Below, piece by piece: positions 1 to 8,010 of a DNA stretch of 30,872 nucleotides. The stretch is from an uncultured bacterium (lineage in GTDB: Bacteria > Bacillota > Clostridia > Lachnospirales > Lachnospiraceae): assembly GCA_905214675.1 (NCBI GenBank), contig CAJMMS010000019.1:1-30872 (forward strand), in the 5' to 3' direction. Each line of letters starts with the position of its first letter. Positions within the stretch are counted from its first letter, which is position 1. Both the position numbers and the translations under genes were made by a program. A model generated the notes under the pieces. That model was not told the origin of the DNA. It did not search any database and worked only from the letters and a program-made list of their open reading frames with translations.

Positions 1-56
1 GTTTTGCAGTGAACGGCGTCCTGTTTCCGTATATCAATTTCTCGACAACTTTTTAG

Positions 57-935
57 TTACACCCCCAGTGTTTCCGGCAGTTCTGCTATCTCCTGTGCTT
101 CCTGTTCTGGAAATCCTTTTTCAAGTAGTTTCTTGTATACACGGACTTTTTCTTCGTGAATACCTTCATTTCTTCCTATCTTCTTGCCCTGCTTAACCCC
201 TTGTTCTATTCCTTTTTCCATTCCCATCTTTTCAAGTCTTTCTGCTACATCACACATACTGCGGACTCCTTTCTTTTTCTGGAATATCATCTGATACCTT
301 TCATCTCCGATCATAACCTGGAGAAGTTTCAGTACTTCATCTACATGCTTAATCTCTGTTGGATCATCCGGAATATAATTCTTGTTCTTCCTTTTCTGAA
401 CAAAGAAATTTGCCACAACTTTAAAATCACTCTGGAAGCGGCTGATTTCTGTTTCTGTAAGCCATGCAATCTCAAACACCTTCATTTCATAATCATTGAT
501 ATAATCATCCAGACCTTCCGGAATTTTCATCAACCCTTTGATATTCTTTTTGCCATACCAGTGATGACTCGTGCCAAAGTATAATACAATAGTCATAATC
601 GGTAAGATTTCTTTTCTGTTATTAAGCAACTGACTGCGATATGCAGCCCCGTCATATCCTATAATACGAAATGGCATATTTTTTTCTACGCTGCTTTGAT
701 TTTCAATTCCACAGATTGCAAGCTCTACTTTTTTATCTTTCCAATATTTTGTTACATCTCTTTCCAGTTCGTGTACAGTTCCATCTTCTGCTTTATATTG
801 AGAACGAACCTGTGTATTTTCCAGAGATTCCGGCAAAACCCGCTGCTCTCCTTTGAAAATCAGTCCATTTATAATGTCTGCAAATATATCATTATAATCT
901 TCCAGTATCTTTTCCATAATATCTTTTTGTCCCAT
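57..935 (-). CDS. Rpn family recombination-promoting nuclease / PD-(D/E)XK transposase-like protein
   Basis: The 292-residue product resembles the Rpn/PDDEXK family of putative transposase-derived nucleases, which cut DNA and are linked to recombination. The N-terminal part carries the family pattern: MEKxLEDYNDIFADIINGL near residue 7, RSQY near 44, ERDV near 58, then an acidic core ending in CGIENQS around 75-81 (Glu in the expected catalytic region). RIIGYDGAAYR (about 90-100) and FQSDFKVVANFFVQKRK (about 168-184) are also typical. The C terminus (about 235-265) is a Gly/Lys/Glu-rich helical stretch with repeated GxxxG spacing, common in this family. The ATG is preceded by AAGGAGCAGCCT, a good ribosome binding site. 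The gene stands alone. In vivo activity is not shown by the sequence. Confidence 0.85.
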   Translation of the reverse strand: MGQKDIMEKILEDYNDIFADIINGLIFKGEQRVLPESLENTQVRSQYKAEDGTVHELERDVTKYWKDKKVELAICGIENQSSVEKNMPFRIIGYDGAAYRSQLLNNRKEILPIMTIVLYFGTSHHWYGKKNIKGLMKIPEGLDDYINDYEMKVFEIAWLTETEISRFQSDFKVVANFFVQKRKNKNYIPDDPTEIKHVDEVLKLLQVMIGDERYQMIFQKKKGVRSMCDVAERLEKMGMEKGIEQGVKQGKKIGRNEGIHEEKVRVYKKLLEKGFPEQEAQEIAELPETLGV

Positions 936-1124
936 AGGCTGCTCCTTTTCTTATGTCAAATAGATTTCCTTAACACAAAACAGCCTGGAAGATCAGTAAA
1001 TTTTTTCAAACATGATACCCTATATTTTTTAAGCCGCTTCGTGCAGGTATAAAGTTTTATTGGATTTTCCTGCCGAACGGCAATGAATGTGAGATAAAAT
1101 TTGTTTTAAAACTATTTTGTGATT
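936..1124 (-). other. Leader / intergenic region of the Rpn gene
   Basis: This gene-free stretch would be the 5' untranslated region of the Rpn transcript. It holds a small TGCCGTTCGGCA hairpin near 1072-1083 and an AT-rich remainder. I see no reading frame with a ribosome binding site and no terminator-like hairpin with a U-run. Its function is unknown. Confidence 0.4.
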
Positions 1125-1153
1125 ATTATACATAGATAAGCGATCCTTGTCAA
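1125..1153 (-). promoter_or_regulatory. Perfect consensus sigma-A promoter upstream of the Rpn gene
   Basis: On the minus strand TTGACA (1148-1153) and TATAAT (1125-1130) are separated by exactly 17 bases. The predicted start near 1118 leaves a leader of about 185 nt before the ATG at 935. A perfect match to consensus is unusual for a nuclease gene, which suggests control after initiation. Confidence 0.8.
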
Positions 1154-1228
1154 TCTTTTTGTATACAGTTCAAGTTGAACGCACGTGAAACCTGGAACAA
1201 AGTGTTTATCTTCAAGTTCTCCATACAT

Positions 1229-1283
1229 CACAAAAGGCAGAGGCACTGTGGCATAAAATATGCCATGTGTTCTGCCTTTTGTG
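1229..1283 (-). terminator. Long hairpin downstream of thiT
   Basis: A perfect 13-bp inverted repeat (CACAAAAGGCAGA at 1229-1241 with TCTGCCTTTTGTG at 1271-1283) encloses a second stem, GGCAT/ATGCC. It lies 23 bases after the thiT stop codon and the 3' arm contains TTTT. It probably ends the larE-thiT transcript, although the U-run is inside the stem, so it may act more as an mRNA 3'-end stabiliser. Confidence 0.6.
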
Positions 1284-1305
1284 TCTGGCATGAAAAACGT
1301 TTCAC

Positions 1306-1848
1306 TTAAGGGTTCACCGCCATCGTCTTTACTTTCGCCAGTGCTTTTGACACTGCCGAGATCAGCAGGATCACAACAGTCAGTGCTCCTTCTGTGAATA
1401 CATAAGCTGCATTGTATGCCAGGGAATATGGCAGTGCTCCCCATCCTTCCCAGGCGTATTCACCAAAGAACAGCCATCCGGAAAGGACTACAAAAACATA
1501 GCGTCCGCAGATTCCGAGCAGATATCCTTTGATCAGTCCATATTTGGATTTTGAAAAGATGCCGGACAGTCCCAGCGCGCCAAATGCCAGCAGATAATCC
1601 ACGATTACCTGGATTGGAAACAGGATGTACGGTTCAACCAGCAACTGCAGGATTCCATAGGCTGCTGCACTGATCAGGCCTGCCCTTAATCCGAAGAAAT
1701 ATCCCGGAAGGCAGATGAACAGCATGCTGCAAAGGGTAACAGAACCTCCAAATGGAAAATGATAAATTTTAATCATTGATGTGACATAGCCAAGTGCGAT
1801 GCACATGGCACTGAACACGATTTCTTTTGTATATTTTTTTGATGTCAT
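1306..1848 (-). CDS. thiT: Energy-coupled thiamine transporter S component
   Basis: The 180-residue, very hydrophobic protein has about six membrane segments and matches the ThiT family of ECF-type S components, which bind thiamine and dock with a shared EcfA/A'/T energising module encoded elsewhere. Family signatures include an early FSAMCIALGYVTSMIKIYHFPFGGSVT stretch (seen from about residue 11; the FPFGGSVT part is the thiamine-site loop) followed by CLPGYFFGLRAGL. The length is normal for the family. The ATG follows AAGGAG with 6-base spacing. It sits 85 bases downstream of larE on the same strand and probably shares its transcript. No TPP riboswitch is visible upstream, which is atypical for thiamine transport genes in Firmicutes. 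Confidence 0.88.
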   Translation of the reverse strand: MTSKKYTKEIVFSAMCIALGYVTSMIKIYHFPFGGSVTLCSMLFICLPGYFFGLRAGLISAAAYGILQLLVEPYILFPIQVIVDYLLAFGALGLSGIFSKSKYGLIKGYLLGICGRYVFVVLSGWLFFGEYAWEGWGALPYSLAYNAAYVFTEGALTVVILLISAVSKALAKVKTMAVNP

Positions 1849-1933
1849 TTTTTCTCCTTCGTCTTAATCTGCGATTTTCATCTATGATAATACTGAAATC
1901 AGAACATCTTTTGTTTTATAATTCCTGCTCTAA

Positions 1934-2743
1934 CTATTTATCTGTTTTGATTGTTTCATTCATGCTTCCCATGCGGTATCCATGAAGATCCAGTGTCACA
2001 TAACTGAAACCGATTTTTTTGAATTCGGAAACAATTTTTTCTCTGTTTGCATCTTCCATCAGTTTTGAAAATTCGGACGGCATCACTTCGATCCTTGCCA
2101 TCTGTCCGTGGATGCGGACACGCAACTGATGGAATCCCATGTCCAGAAGTAGTTGTTCTGCCTGATCTACCATCGAAAGTTTGCTCTCTGTGATTTCTTC
2201 TCCGTAAACAAAACGTGAGGAAAGGCAGGCAAAGGACTGTTTGTCCCAGGTCGGAAGTCCCATTTCTTTTGAAAGATCACGGATCTCCTGTTTTGTCAGT
2301 TCTACGTGGCGGAGCGGACTTTTTACGTGAAGTTCTGCCACTGCCTGCAGTCCCGGACGGTAATCGCCGTTGTCATCCATGTTAGAACCCTCTGCAACAT
2401 ACTTGATATTATTTTCTTTTACAATATTTCCGATCTTTTCGAACAGCTCATGTTTGCAAAGATAACAACGGTTCTTTGGATTATGGGAAAATCCTTCGAT
2501 CTGTAATTCTTCTGACTCGCAGATAATGTGTTTGATGCCTTCTTTTTTACAGAATGCTTTCGCTTCTTCCAGCTCACGTTTCGGGAAGGAGCAGGACTGT
2601 GCCGTCACCGCGATCACCTGATCTCCAAGCACATCATGTGCCACTTTCAGAAGAAAGGTAGAGTCCACACCGCTTGAAAATGCGATCGCTACGCTTCCGA
2701 GTTCTTTTAAATATTCCTGTAATGCTTCTAATTTTTTATTCAT
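1934..2743 (-). CDS. larE: LarE-type ATP-dependent sacrificial sulfur transferase
   Basis: LarE activates the carboxylates of pyridinium-dicarboxylate mononucleotide with ATP and supplies sulfur for the nickel-pincer cofactor of lactate racemase-type enzymes. The 269-residue protein shows the PP-loop FSSGVDS at 22-28, a CxxC pair at C93/C96 in NRCYLC, and the SFACLSSR motif with C173. That residue corresponds to the sulfur-donating cysteine of Lactobacillus LarE. Some LarE proteins with three cysteines use an iron-sulfur cluster instead, and this one has all three, so either chemistry is possible. larA, larB and larC are not in the window. AAGGAG precedes the start. The mini insertion element ends only about 30 bases upstream of the start, so the native upstream region has been replaced. 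Confidence 0.88.
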   Translation of the reverse strand: MNKKLEALQEYLKELGSVAIAFSSGVDSTFLLKVAHDVLGDQVIAVTAQSCSFPKRELEEAKAFCKKEGIKHIICESEELQIEGFSHNPKNRCYLCKHELFEKIGNIVKENNIKYVAEGSNMDDNGDYRPGLQAVAELHVKSPLRHVELTKQEIRDLSKEMGLPTWDKQSFACLSSRFVYGEEITESKLSMVDQAEQLLLDMGFHQLRVRIHGQMARIEVMPSEFSKLMEDANREKIVSEFKKIGFSYVTLDLHGYRMGSMNETIKTDK

Positions 2744-2820
2744 ATCTTTATTTTCTCCTTATAACATATAAATGAGTTAAACGACAAATGAGATATATTT
2801 TTTGTCTCTGTACTATCTTG

Positions 2821-2843
2821 TACCTTGAAAATTTAATACATTA
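2821..2843 (+). repeat. Left inner inverted repeat of the mini-element
   Basis: This 23-base arm begins TACCTTGAAAATTT and is the exact reverse complement of 3491-3513. Similarity continues inward for about five more bases with one mismatch. Confidence 0.85.
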
Positions 2844-2915
2844 TCTTGATTTTGTAATATCACTATGAAAAGAACTTCGTTTGAGCTATGGACAGAGTTT
2901 TGGGAACCCTCTTTA

Positions 2916-3442
2916 TTAAACTATTTCCGGGGTTGGAGCACACTTGCCCAAGCTGCTCATATATTTGACCCGCTTCCGCACATTCATTGCTGCTATCTTA
3001 AACCCAAAATATAGCCTGCAGCGTAGTAATCCTCTCGCAGGCATTTTGTCAACGTTATGTCGTTTCCTTAATGCTGCCGGAATGGTTTCTACTCCGTTTC
3101 TAAAGCGTGCATATTCGCTGAATTTTTTAGTTTTAAGGAACCTTTGCTGTTCTGCATGGTAGGAAGTTCGTTTTGCAAGTTTTATAGTTGCAACCCTTAC
3201 ATGGAGCTGGGGATTACATTCCGCAAAATGTGGACAATTTTTGCATTGTTCTATCGGGAAAGATGCTTTGCATTTTTGTGTATTGATGTCATATACATTG
3301 CTTTTGGGTCTATGACCTGCTGGACAGGAAATGATTTCTTTTCCGTCCTCTGAGAATTTAAAATCTGCATAGATATCTGCCACATCAGTCCCTTTGAGAT
3401 CGGTTGTGATATTTGTTGAGATGAATTGACTGAAAATGCCAT
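2916..3442 (-). pseudogene. Truncated, frame-disrupted IS1182 family transposase
   Basis: The frame ending at 2916 carries the conserved C-terminal region of IS1182-type DDE transposases. It has VADIYADFKFSEDGKEI followed by CPAGHRP, a Cys-rich CKNCPHFAEC motif, then RNGVETIPAALRKRHNVD and LLRCRLYFGFKIAAMN near the end. The best translation start is ATG at 3442, preceded by AGGAGG with 7-base spacing (3450-3455), giving MAFSVNSSQQIS. That start is in a different frame from the C-terminal part. An ATG at 3464 is in frame with the C-terminal part but has no ribosome binding site and lies upstream of the AGGAGG. The N-terminal and central catalytic regions are absent, so the gene is an internal-deletion remnant and is not active. 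Confidence 0.8.
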
Positions 3443-3490
3443 AATGAAACCTCCTAAAGTTCATCTCTATTGTACTACTTATTTACAAGG

Positions 3491-3513
3491 TAATGTATTA
3501 AATTTTCAAGGTA
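3491..3513 (-). repeat. Right inner inverted repeat of the mini-element
   Basis: This is the exact reverse complement of 2821-2843 and lies about 35 bases upstream of the ribosome binding site of the broken transposase gene. Confidence 0.85.
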
Positions 3514-3539
3514 CTTATAGTGTTCATTTGTCGGGCAAC

Positions 3540-3956
3540 TCATATAAATGCCATGGCGACTGTTCCTGCTGTCAGCAGTGCCAGTCCAACAGCGGAGCGT
3601 TTTCCTAATTTTTCTCCAAATACAAAATACGAGAACGCTACCGTAACCAGCACGCTCAGTTTGTCAATCGGCACGACAACACTCGCCGGTCCTTCTTTCA
3701 GTGCCCGGTAATAGCAAAGCCAGGATGCCCCGGTCGCTCCGCCCGACAAGACCAGAAACAGCAGAGTTTTTTCGTCAATTCCTGTAATCTGTCCCTGAAC
3801 TTTTGTCAGAAAAACCATGATCTAGGAAAAAATAAGTACCACTACGGTTCTCAGTGCAGTCGCTACGTTCGAATCGGTTTTTCGGATTCCGCATTTTGCC
3901 AGAATCGAAGTCACTCCCGCAAAAAATGCAGAAGCAACTGCATAAATCAGCCACAT
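3540..3956 (-). pseudogene. Small EamA/DMT-family transporter interrupted by an in-frame TAG
   Basis: Reading from ATG at 3956 (upstream AGAAGGA) gives a single-domain EamA/drug-metabolite transporter of about 138 residues with four to five membrane segments. It starts MWLIYAVASAFFAGVTSILA and ends near GTVAMAFI. Codon 45 (3822-3824) is TAG, where relatives of the family often have Trp in this position, so one base change (TGG to TAG) explains the lesion. The part after the stop has its own ATG at 3818 and could be made as a 92-residue fragment containing RALKEGPASVVVPIDKLSV. The stop codon touches the end of the mini-element. A sequencing error is possible. Confidence 0.75.
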
Positions 3957-3976
3957 ACTTCATTCCTTCTCTTCGT

Positions 3977-4726
3977 TCACTGTTTTTTGAGCTGTACCGT
4001 TTCCTTTTTATTCCTCAGATTCAGATAACCGCACTCGGTCAGATATTCCAGGCTGTGCAGTGTAAAAGTTCCTCTGCTCATCGGAACTTCCAGCCATTCT
4101 TCCAGTACTTTTTTCCACGGCATCCACTTGTGCCGGTGCTGTTCTGATGTATATTTATAATCTTCTATACGATCTCCCAGTCGATAAGCTGCCAGCACAT
4201 AATTGTACATGACCGGACTTTCTTTGTACAATTTTTCCGGACGTGGATGTTCCCGCTCTGCAAGTGCCGGCACAAATTCCCGTTCCAGTCCAAGCATCCA
4301 GTTCAGAAACGGATCATAAAGATAATATACCGATGGAATGTAAGGGAATTCCAGTGTTTGCAGTTCCCTGTCCTGTAAATCTGCTTTATATTTCACGATA
4401 ATCTTTGCATTGAGCAATTCTCTCTCTGTGTAAATCTCCTCTATCTGACTGCATTTCAGAACGGTCCTGCGAACTTCATTTTTCTCATTTTTGAGATAAA
4501 AAATTTCCTCTTCGCCGTACCCGAACATATATTCAAAAGAATCCGGTGCTGTGCGGCGAATCGGCGAATATACCATGTGATACTGGGCAAAAATTCCTTT
4601 CATGGACTTTCTTGCTTCCAGATCGAAAATTTCCGGTATTTCTTCCATCGCCCAGATTCGAACCGGCCATTCTGCAATCGTTGGGCGCTTGTCAACAACG
4701 ATTGTTTCTGTCTTTTTATTTTGCAT
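3977..4726 (-). CDS. Hypothetical protein, 249 aa
   Basis: I do not recognise this family. The start is placed at ATG 4726 because AGGAGGGG lies about 7 bases upstream; the longer open frame back to 4855 overlaps sbcC and has no comparable site. The product is soluble, rich in aromatic and charged residues, with no signal peptide or membrane segment. The middle (about residues 40-150) alternates hydrophobic and charged residues and may be a PH-like beta fold. The C-terminal part (EEWLEVPMSRGTFTLHSLEYLTECGYL) looks like a small helical domain. It lies 91 bases downstream of sbcC on the same strand and 20 bases before the EamA pseudogene, and could be co-transcribed with either. Confidence 0.6.
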   Translation of the reverse strand: MQNKKTETIVVDKRPTIAEWPVRIWAMEEIPEIFDLEARKSMKGIFAQYHMVYSPIRRTAPDSFEYMFGYGEEEIFYLKNEKNEVRRTVLKCSQIEEIYTERELLNAKIIVKYKADLQDRELQTLEFPYIPSVYYLYDPFLNWMLGLEREFVPALAEREHPRPEKLYKESPVMYNYVLAAYRLGDRIEDYKYTSEQHRHKWMPWKKVLEEWLEVPMSRGTFTLHSLEYLTECGYLNLRNKKETVQLKKQ

Positions 4727-4817
4727 GTTCTGTCCCCTCCTTTCGCCAAATTTATGATACCTCAGGGATAAAAAACCTGAATCCACATGAGCTTGCTTTT
4801 TTATGTCCATATTCGTT

Positions 4818-7800
4818 TTAACTGATCTGCCAGCAGGTATGGCTGCCCTGATCATCTTTTGTCACGATTAGCTGGTCTTCGATCTCCTGCTTCAGTTCGG
4901 TCACATGCGAAATAATTCCGATCAGTTTCTCGCCTTCTGCCATGTTCTGAAGGACTTTTACTGCCTGATCTCTGGAATGTTCATCCAGTGATCCAAACCC
5001 TTCGTCGATGAACATCATATCAAGGTTGATCGCTGCGGAACTTTCCTGAATCTGATCTGCCATACCAAGTGCCAGGGACAGTGCTGCCATAAAGGACTCG
5101 CCGCCGGAGAGCGTTCGCACTTCACGGACTTTTCCGGTCACAGCAGAATAAACCATCAGATCCAGACCTCTGTTTTTGCCTGTTCCGGCTTTGTCAATAT
5201 CGCACATCCGCAGTTCAAACTGTCCTGCGGACATGTCCTGAAATCTCTGGTTTGCCGCTTCCAGGATCTGCTCCAGATAATGCCGCTGCACATATGTTTC
5301 AATATCCATTCTGGAATTTTTCCTGTTTCCGGAGAGAAGCTGATACAGGCCGTTTAATTTTTCATACTGATGCATCACTTCACTGCGTTCTTCTATCTGC
5401 GGTTTTAATGCCTGGCAGACTTTCTGATCGATCCGCCAAGTTTCCTGCCATCGTTCCAGAACATGCTGGCTTTCTTTCCATGCTGTTTCTGCTGCCGCAC
5501 TGGTTTTTTCCAGTTCTTCCAGGACTGGTTTTGGCTGTTCGCCGATCGCTGCTTTTGCAGAATTTATCAGGCTTTCGGCCGCCGCTTTCTGTCTGCCATG
5601 ATCCTGTGCATCCTGTTTCCATTTTTGTACCTGCGTTTTGGTGTAAGTTTCGGTCAGTTCCATCCAGACTTCTTCCTGAAAATGTTTTTCTTCCAAGATT
5701 TTCTGATAAGCCTGCTGCCGGATCTTTTTCTCTTCCATCTGCTGCGGGATTTCTTTTTTATACTTCGCAATTAAGGTCTGTGCCCGGTTTTCCTGTTCCT
5801 GTGCTTTTTGCAGTCTGACCTCTGCCCGCATGGCAAGTACATCTTTTTCCTTTTTGGCGATACCTGCTTTTTCATACGCCGCCTTTGCTTCCTGCGGATT
5901 CCGGTAATCTTTTGATCCTTCCAGGCTCTCCAGCATCACACGGCTTCGCTCCAGAGCGGTTTTGGCATCTGCTGTTTCTTTTGCGGACTGCTCAAGTTTC
6001 TCCTGAAGTTTCTTTTTCTGCTCTTCTGCTTTTGTAAGGGCTTCGAGCAGCTTTTGATATTCTTTCACTTCTTTTTGAAGCTGTCTGCCTTCTGCCTCCA
6101 GTTTTTTACGCTGCTGTAAAAATTCGTTTTTCATCTGCTCCAGAAAGTCCGCACGTATTTCTTCTAAATCCAGAACTTCTTCTGCCCTGCGGCAGAGATG
6201 TTCAAAACTTTCCCCGGCATTTTTCTGCTTTTCTTCCAGAAGGCTCCTTGCGGATTCTGCCGCCGCTGCTGCCTGTTCCTGTTTTCCTCGCAGTTGTTCT
6301 GCCTGAAGTGCCAGTTCCTCGATCATCTCTTTTGTCAGATTCTGATGTGCTTCTTCGAGCCTGCACGGGGATGGATGCTCAAGAGAACCGCAGACCGGAC
6401 ACGGACATCCGTCTTCCAATTCCTGTGCCAGAAATCCGGCCTGTGCGTTCAAAAAGATCTTTCGTTTCTGCTCGTAGACGGCATTTTTTTCTTCAAATTC
6501 CAGGCTGGCCTTCTGATAGGCAAGACGTCTTTTTTCCGTTGTCTGTTTTTGTGTTTTATATTCTTTCGCTGTTTGTTCTGCCTTGGAAAATTCCGTTTCC
6601 AGCAAGTCGAAATCTTTCTGTTTTGCCTGCCAGAGGGCAAGATTTTTCTCCGACTGTGCAAGCTGCTGTGAGCGTTCCCGCCACGCTTCCTGCTGTTTTT
6701 CAAGCTGCTCTTTTTGGGCTTTGACTGCTCTTTCTTTTTCTTCCGCATTTTCGGCGGCTTTTTCTTTTTGGATCACATCCTGCCTGGCAGCTTCCATTTT
6801 TGTAAAGACTTCCATGGCTTTTTTGACTTTTTCTTCCACTTTGGTAAAAGCCGCAAGTTCTTCTTCCTGCTGATGTTTGGCATCTTTTGCATTTTGTATA
6901 CAGAGTTTTGTATCTTCCGTAAGCTTCGGAAGCTGTTCGGTCTGTTCCTGAAGATCGGATTTTAATTTTTCCAGTGTTTTCTTGCAGTCCAAAAGCCGCT
7001 GATAAACGGCCTGTACCTCCCAGGCATCTTCGATCTGAACTGCCAGTTCCTGCTGTTTTGTGACCGCTTCTTCCTGCTCCTTTAAGCTCTGCAGGGTCTT
7101 TTCTGCATCTTCCATCTGCGCAAAAAACTTCAGTAATTGAGACGCTTTTGATACGGCATCTCTTGCACAGTCACGCTCCTGGCTTCGCTTTTGCACAATC
7201 TTGTTTGCTTCTTTTGTCTTTTCTGAAAGCTCTTCGCACAGAAATTCCAGTTTCTCCAAAAACTGCTCCAGGACTGTCACGGAAAAGTCTTTTGACTTTT
7301 CCAGTTCTTTTTTCTTTTCTTTCAGAAATGCCGTATACTCTGAATCTTCCGGAAGTTCTGTGCGGCTGATCTCGGCAATACACCGTATGCGGATCTGATC
7401 GATCTCTGCCTGTTTTTCTTTTTTGCGTACGGCAAATTCATTTTTGATCTCCTCGTACAGACCGGTGTGAAACAGCTTGCGGAAGATCATTTTTTTATCA
7501 TCTGATTTTGCACGCAGAAGTTCCATGAATTCTCCCTGAGCGATCATCGCAACCTGCATAAACTGCTCTTTTGTCAGTCCGACAATCTCCATCAGTTTCG
7601 CATCCGTCTCTTTTGCCGGATATTCGCTGCCGTCCGGCATGGTAAGTGAAACTTCCTCACTGACCATTTTTTCGCCGCTGCCGCGTTTCAGCGGACGTAC
7701 ATGACGCGGAATGCGTTTCACAGTATAAAGATCGATCTCAGTTCCGTTTTTCTCAGAAAAAGTCAGGGAGACAAACGGCTCCGTCCCGATCTCCACAAAC

Positions 7801-8009
7801 TGACTCTGAAGTTCCGCACCGTTTTTCTTATTTGCATTGGAGCTGGCTTCTCCGTAGAGAGCAAACACAATCGCATCAAAAATCGTTGTTTTTCCGGAGC
7901 CGGTATTTCCGGTAATCAGGAATAAATTCTGATCCGGTTTTTCAAAATCAATCTCGGTTCGGTTTCCATAGGAACCAAACGCCTGCATCACAAGTTTTAA
8001 CGGCCGCAT
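4818..8009 (-). CDS. sbcC: Exonuclease SbcCD subunit C (Rad50-like ATPase)
   Basis: SbcC is the SMC/Rad50-type ATPase of the SbcCD nuclease, which opens hairpins and processes DNA ends and palindromes. The 1063-residue protein has a Walker A motif GNTGSGKT at 34-41 and two very long coiled coils separated by a CPVC zinc hook at C537/C540. The ABC signature LSGGES is at about 967-972, followed by Walker B DMMFIDE at about 997-1003 and a D-loop GSLDEHSRD. Length and order are normal. The ATG is one base after the sbcD stop codon (TAA-G-ATG) with GGGGGTGA just upstream, so the pair is translationally coupled. Dense plus-strand open frames inside this gene are antisense shadows of the Lys/Glu-rich coiled coil. 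Confidence 0.96.
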   Translation of the reverse strand: MRPLKLVMQAFGSYGNRTEIDFEKPDQNLFLITGNTGSGKTTIFDAIVFALYGEASSNANKKNGAELQSQFVEIGTEPFVSLTFSEKNGTEIDLYTVKRIPRHVRPLKRGSGEKMVSEEVSLTMPDGSEYPAKETDAKLMEIVGLTKEQFMQVAMIAQGEFMELLRAKSDDKKMIFRKLFHTGLYEEIKNEFAVRKKEKQAEIDQIRIRCIAEISRTELPEDSEYTAFLKEKKKELEKSKDFSVTVLEQFLEKLEFLCEELSEKTKEANKIVQKRSQERDCARDAVSKASQLLKFFAQMEDAEKTLQSLKEQEEAVTKQQELAVQIEDAWEVQAVYQRLLDCKKTLEKLKSDLQEQTEQLPKLTEDTKLCIQNAKDAKHQQEEELAAFTKVEEKVKKAMEVFTKMEAARQDVIQKEKAAENAEEKERAVKAQKEQLEKQQEAWRERSQQLAQSEKNLALWQAKQKDFDLLETEFSKAEQTAKEYKTQKQTTEKRRLAYQKASLEFEEKNAVYEQKRKIFLNAQAGFLAQELEDGCPCPVCGSLEHPSPCRLEEAHQNLTKEMIEELALQAEQLRGKQEQAAAAAESARSLLEEKQKNAGESFEHLCRRAEEVLDLEEIRADFLEQMKNEFLQQRKKLEAEGRQLQKEVKEYQKLLEALTKAEEQKKKLQEKLEQSAKETADAKTALERSRVMLESLEGSKDYRNPQEAKAAYEKAGIAKKEKDVLAMRAEVRLQKAQEQENRAQTLIAKYKKEIPQQMEEKKIRQQAYQKILEEKHFQEEVWMELTETYTKTQVQKWKQDAQDHGRQKAAAESLINSAKAAIGEQPKPVLEELEKTSAAAETAWKESQHVLERWQETWRIDQKVCQALKPQIEERSEVMHQYEKLNGLYQLLSGNRKNSRMDIETYVQRHYLEQILEAANQRFQDMSAGQFELRMCDIDKAGTGKNRGLDLMVYSAVTGKVREVRTLSGGESFMAALSLALGMADQIQESSAAINLDMMFIDEGFGSLDEHSRDQAVKVLQNMAEGEKLIGIISHVTELKQEIEDQLIVTKDDQGSHTCWQIS

Positions 8010-8010
8010 C

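Larger units (their letters stand above)
2772..3543 (-). mobile_element. Internally deleted IS1182-type mini-element
   Basis: A ~770-bp unit is bounded by inverted repeats. The outer repeats are CGACAAATGA at 2782-2791 against TCATTTGTCG at 3524-3533; with three mismatches they extend outward to ATGAGTT at 2772-2778 against 3537-3543. The inner repeats are a perfect 23-bp pair at 2821-2843 and 3491-3513. Between them lies only the C-terminal third of a transposase plus a short stub of its start. The full element of this family would be about 1.7-2 kb, so roughly 1 kb is missing. It sits between the EamA pseudogene and larE. I could not see a clear target-site duplication. Confidence 0.75.

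Noticed and set aside
2758..2787. Promoter for larE formed by the mini-element end (TTGTCG with TATAAG)
   Set aside because: The -10 would overlap the ribosome binding site AAGGAG, so the transcript would start too close to the ATG to use it.
3144..3608. Plus-strand frames inside the mini-element
   Set aside because: No ribosome binding site or family resemblance; antisense of the transposase remnant.
3822..3824. TAG in the EamA gene as a pyrrolysine codon
   Set aside because: Nothing in the window supports pyrrolysine use, and relatives of the transporter are not Pyl proteins; a point mutation is simpler.
4818..8009. Many long plus-strand open frames across sbcC
   Set aside because: They are antisense to a Lys/Glu-rich coiled coil, have Phe/Leu/Cys-rich translations and lack ribosome binding sites; they are shadows.
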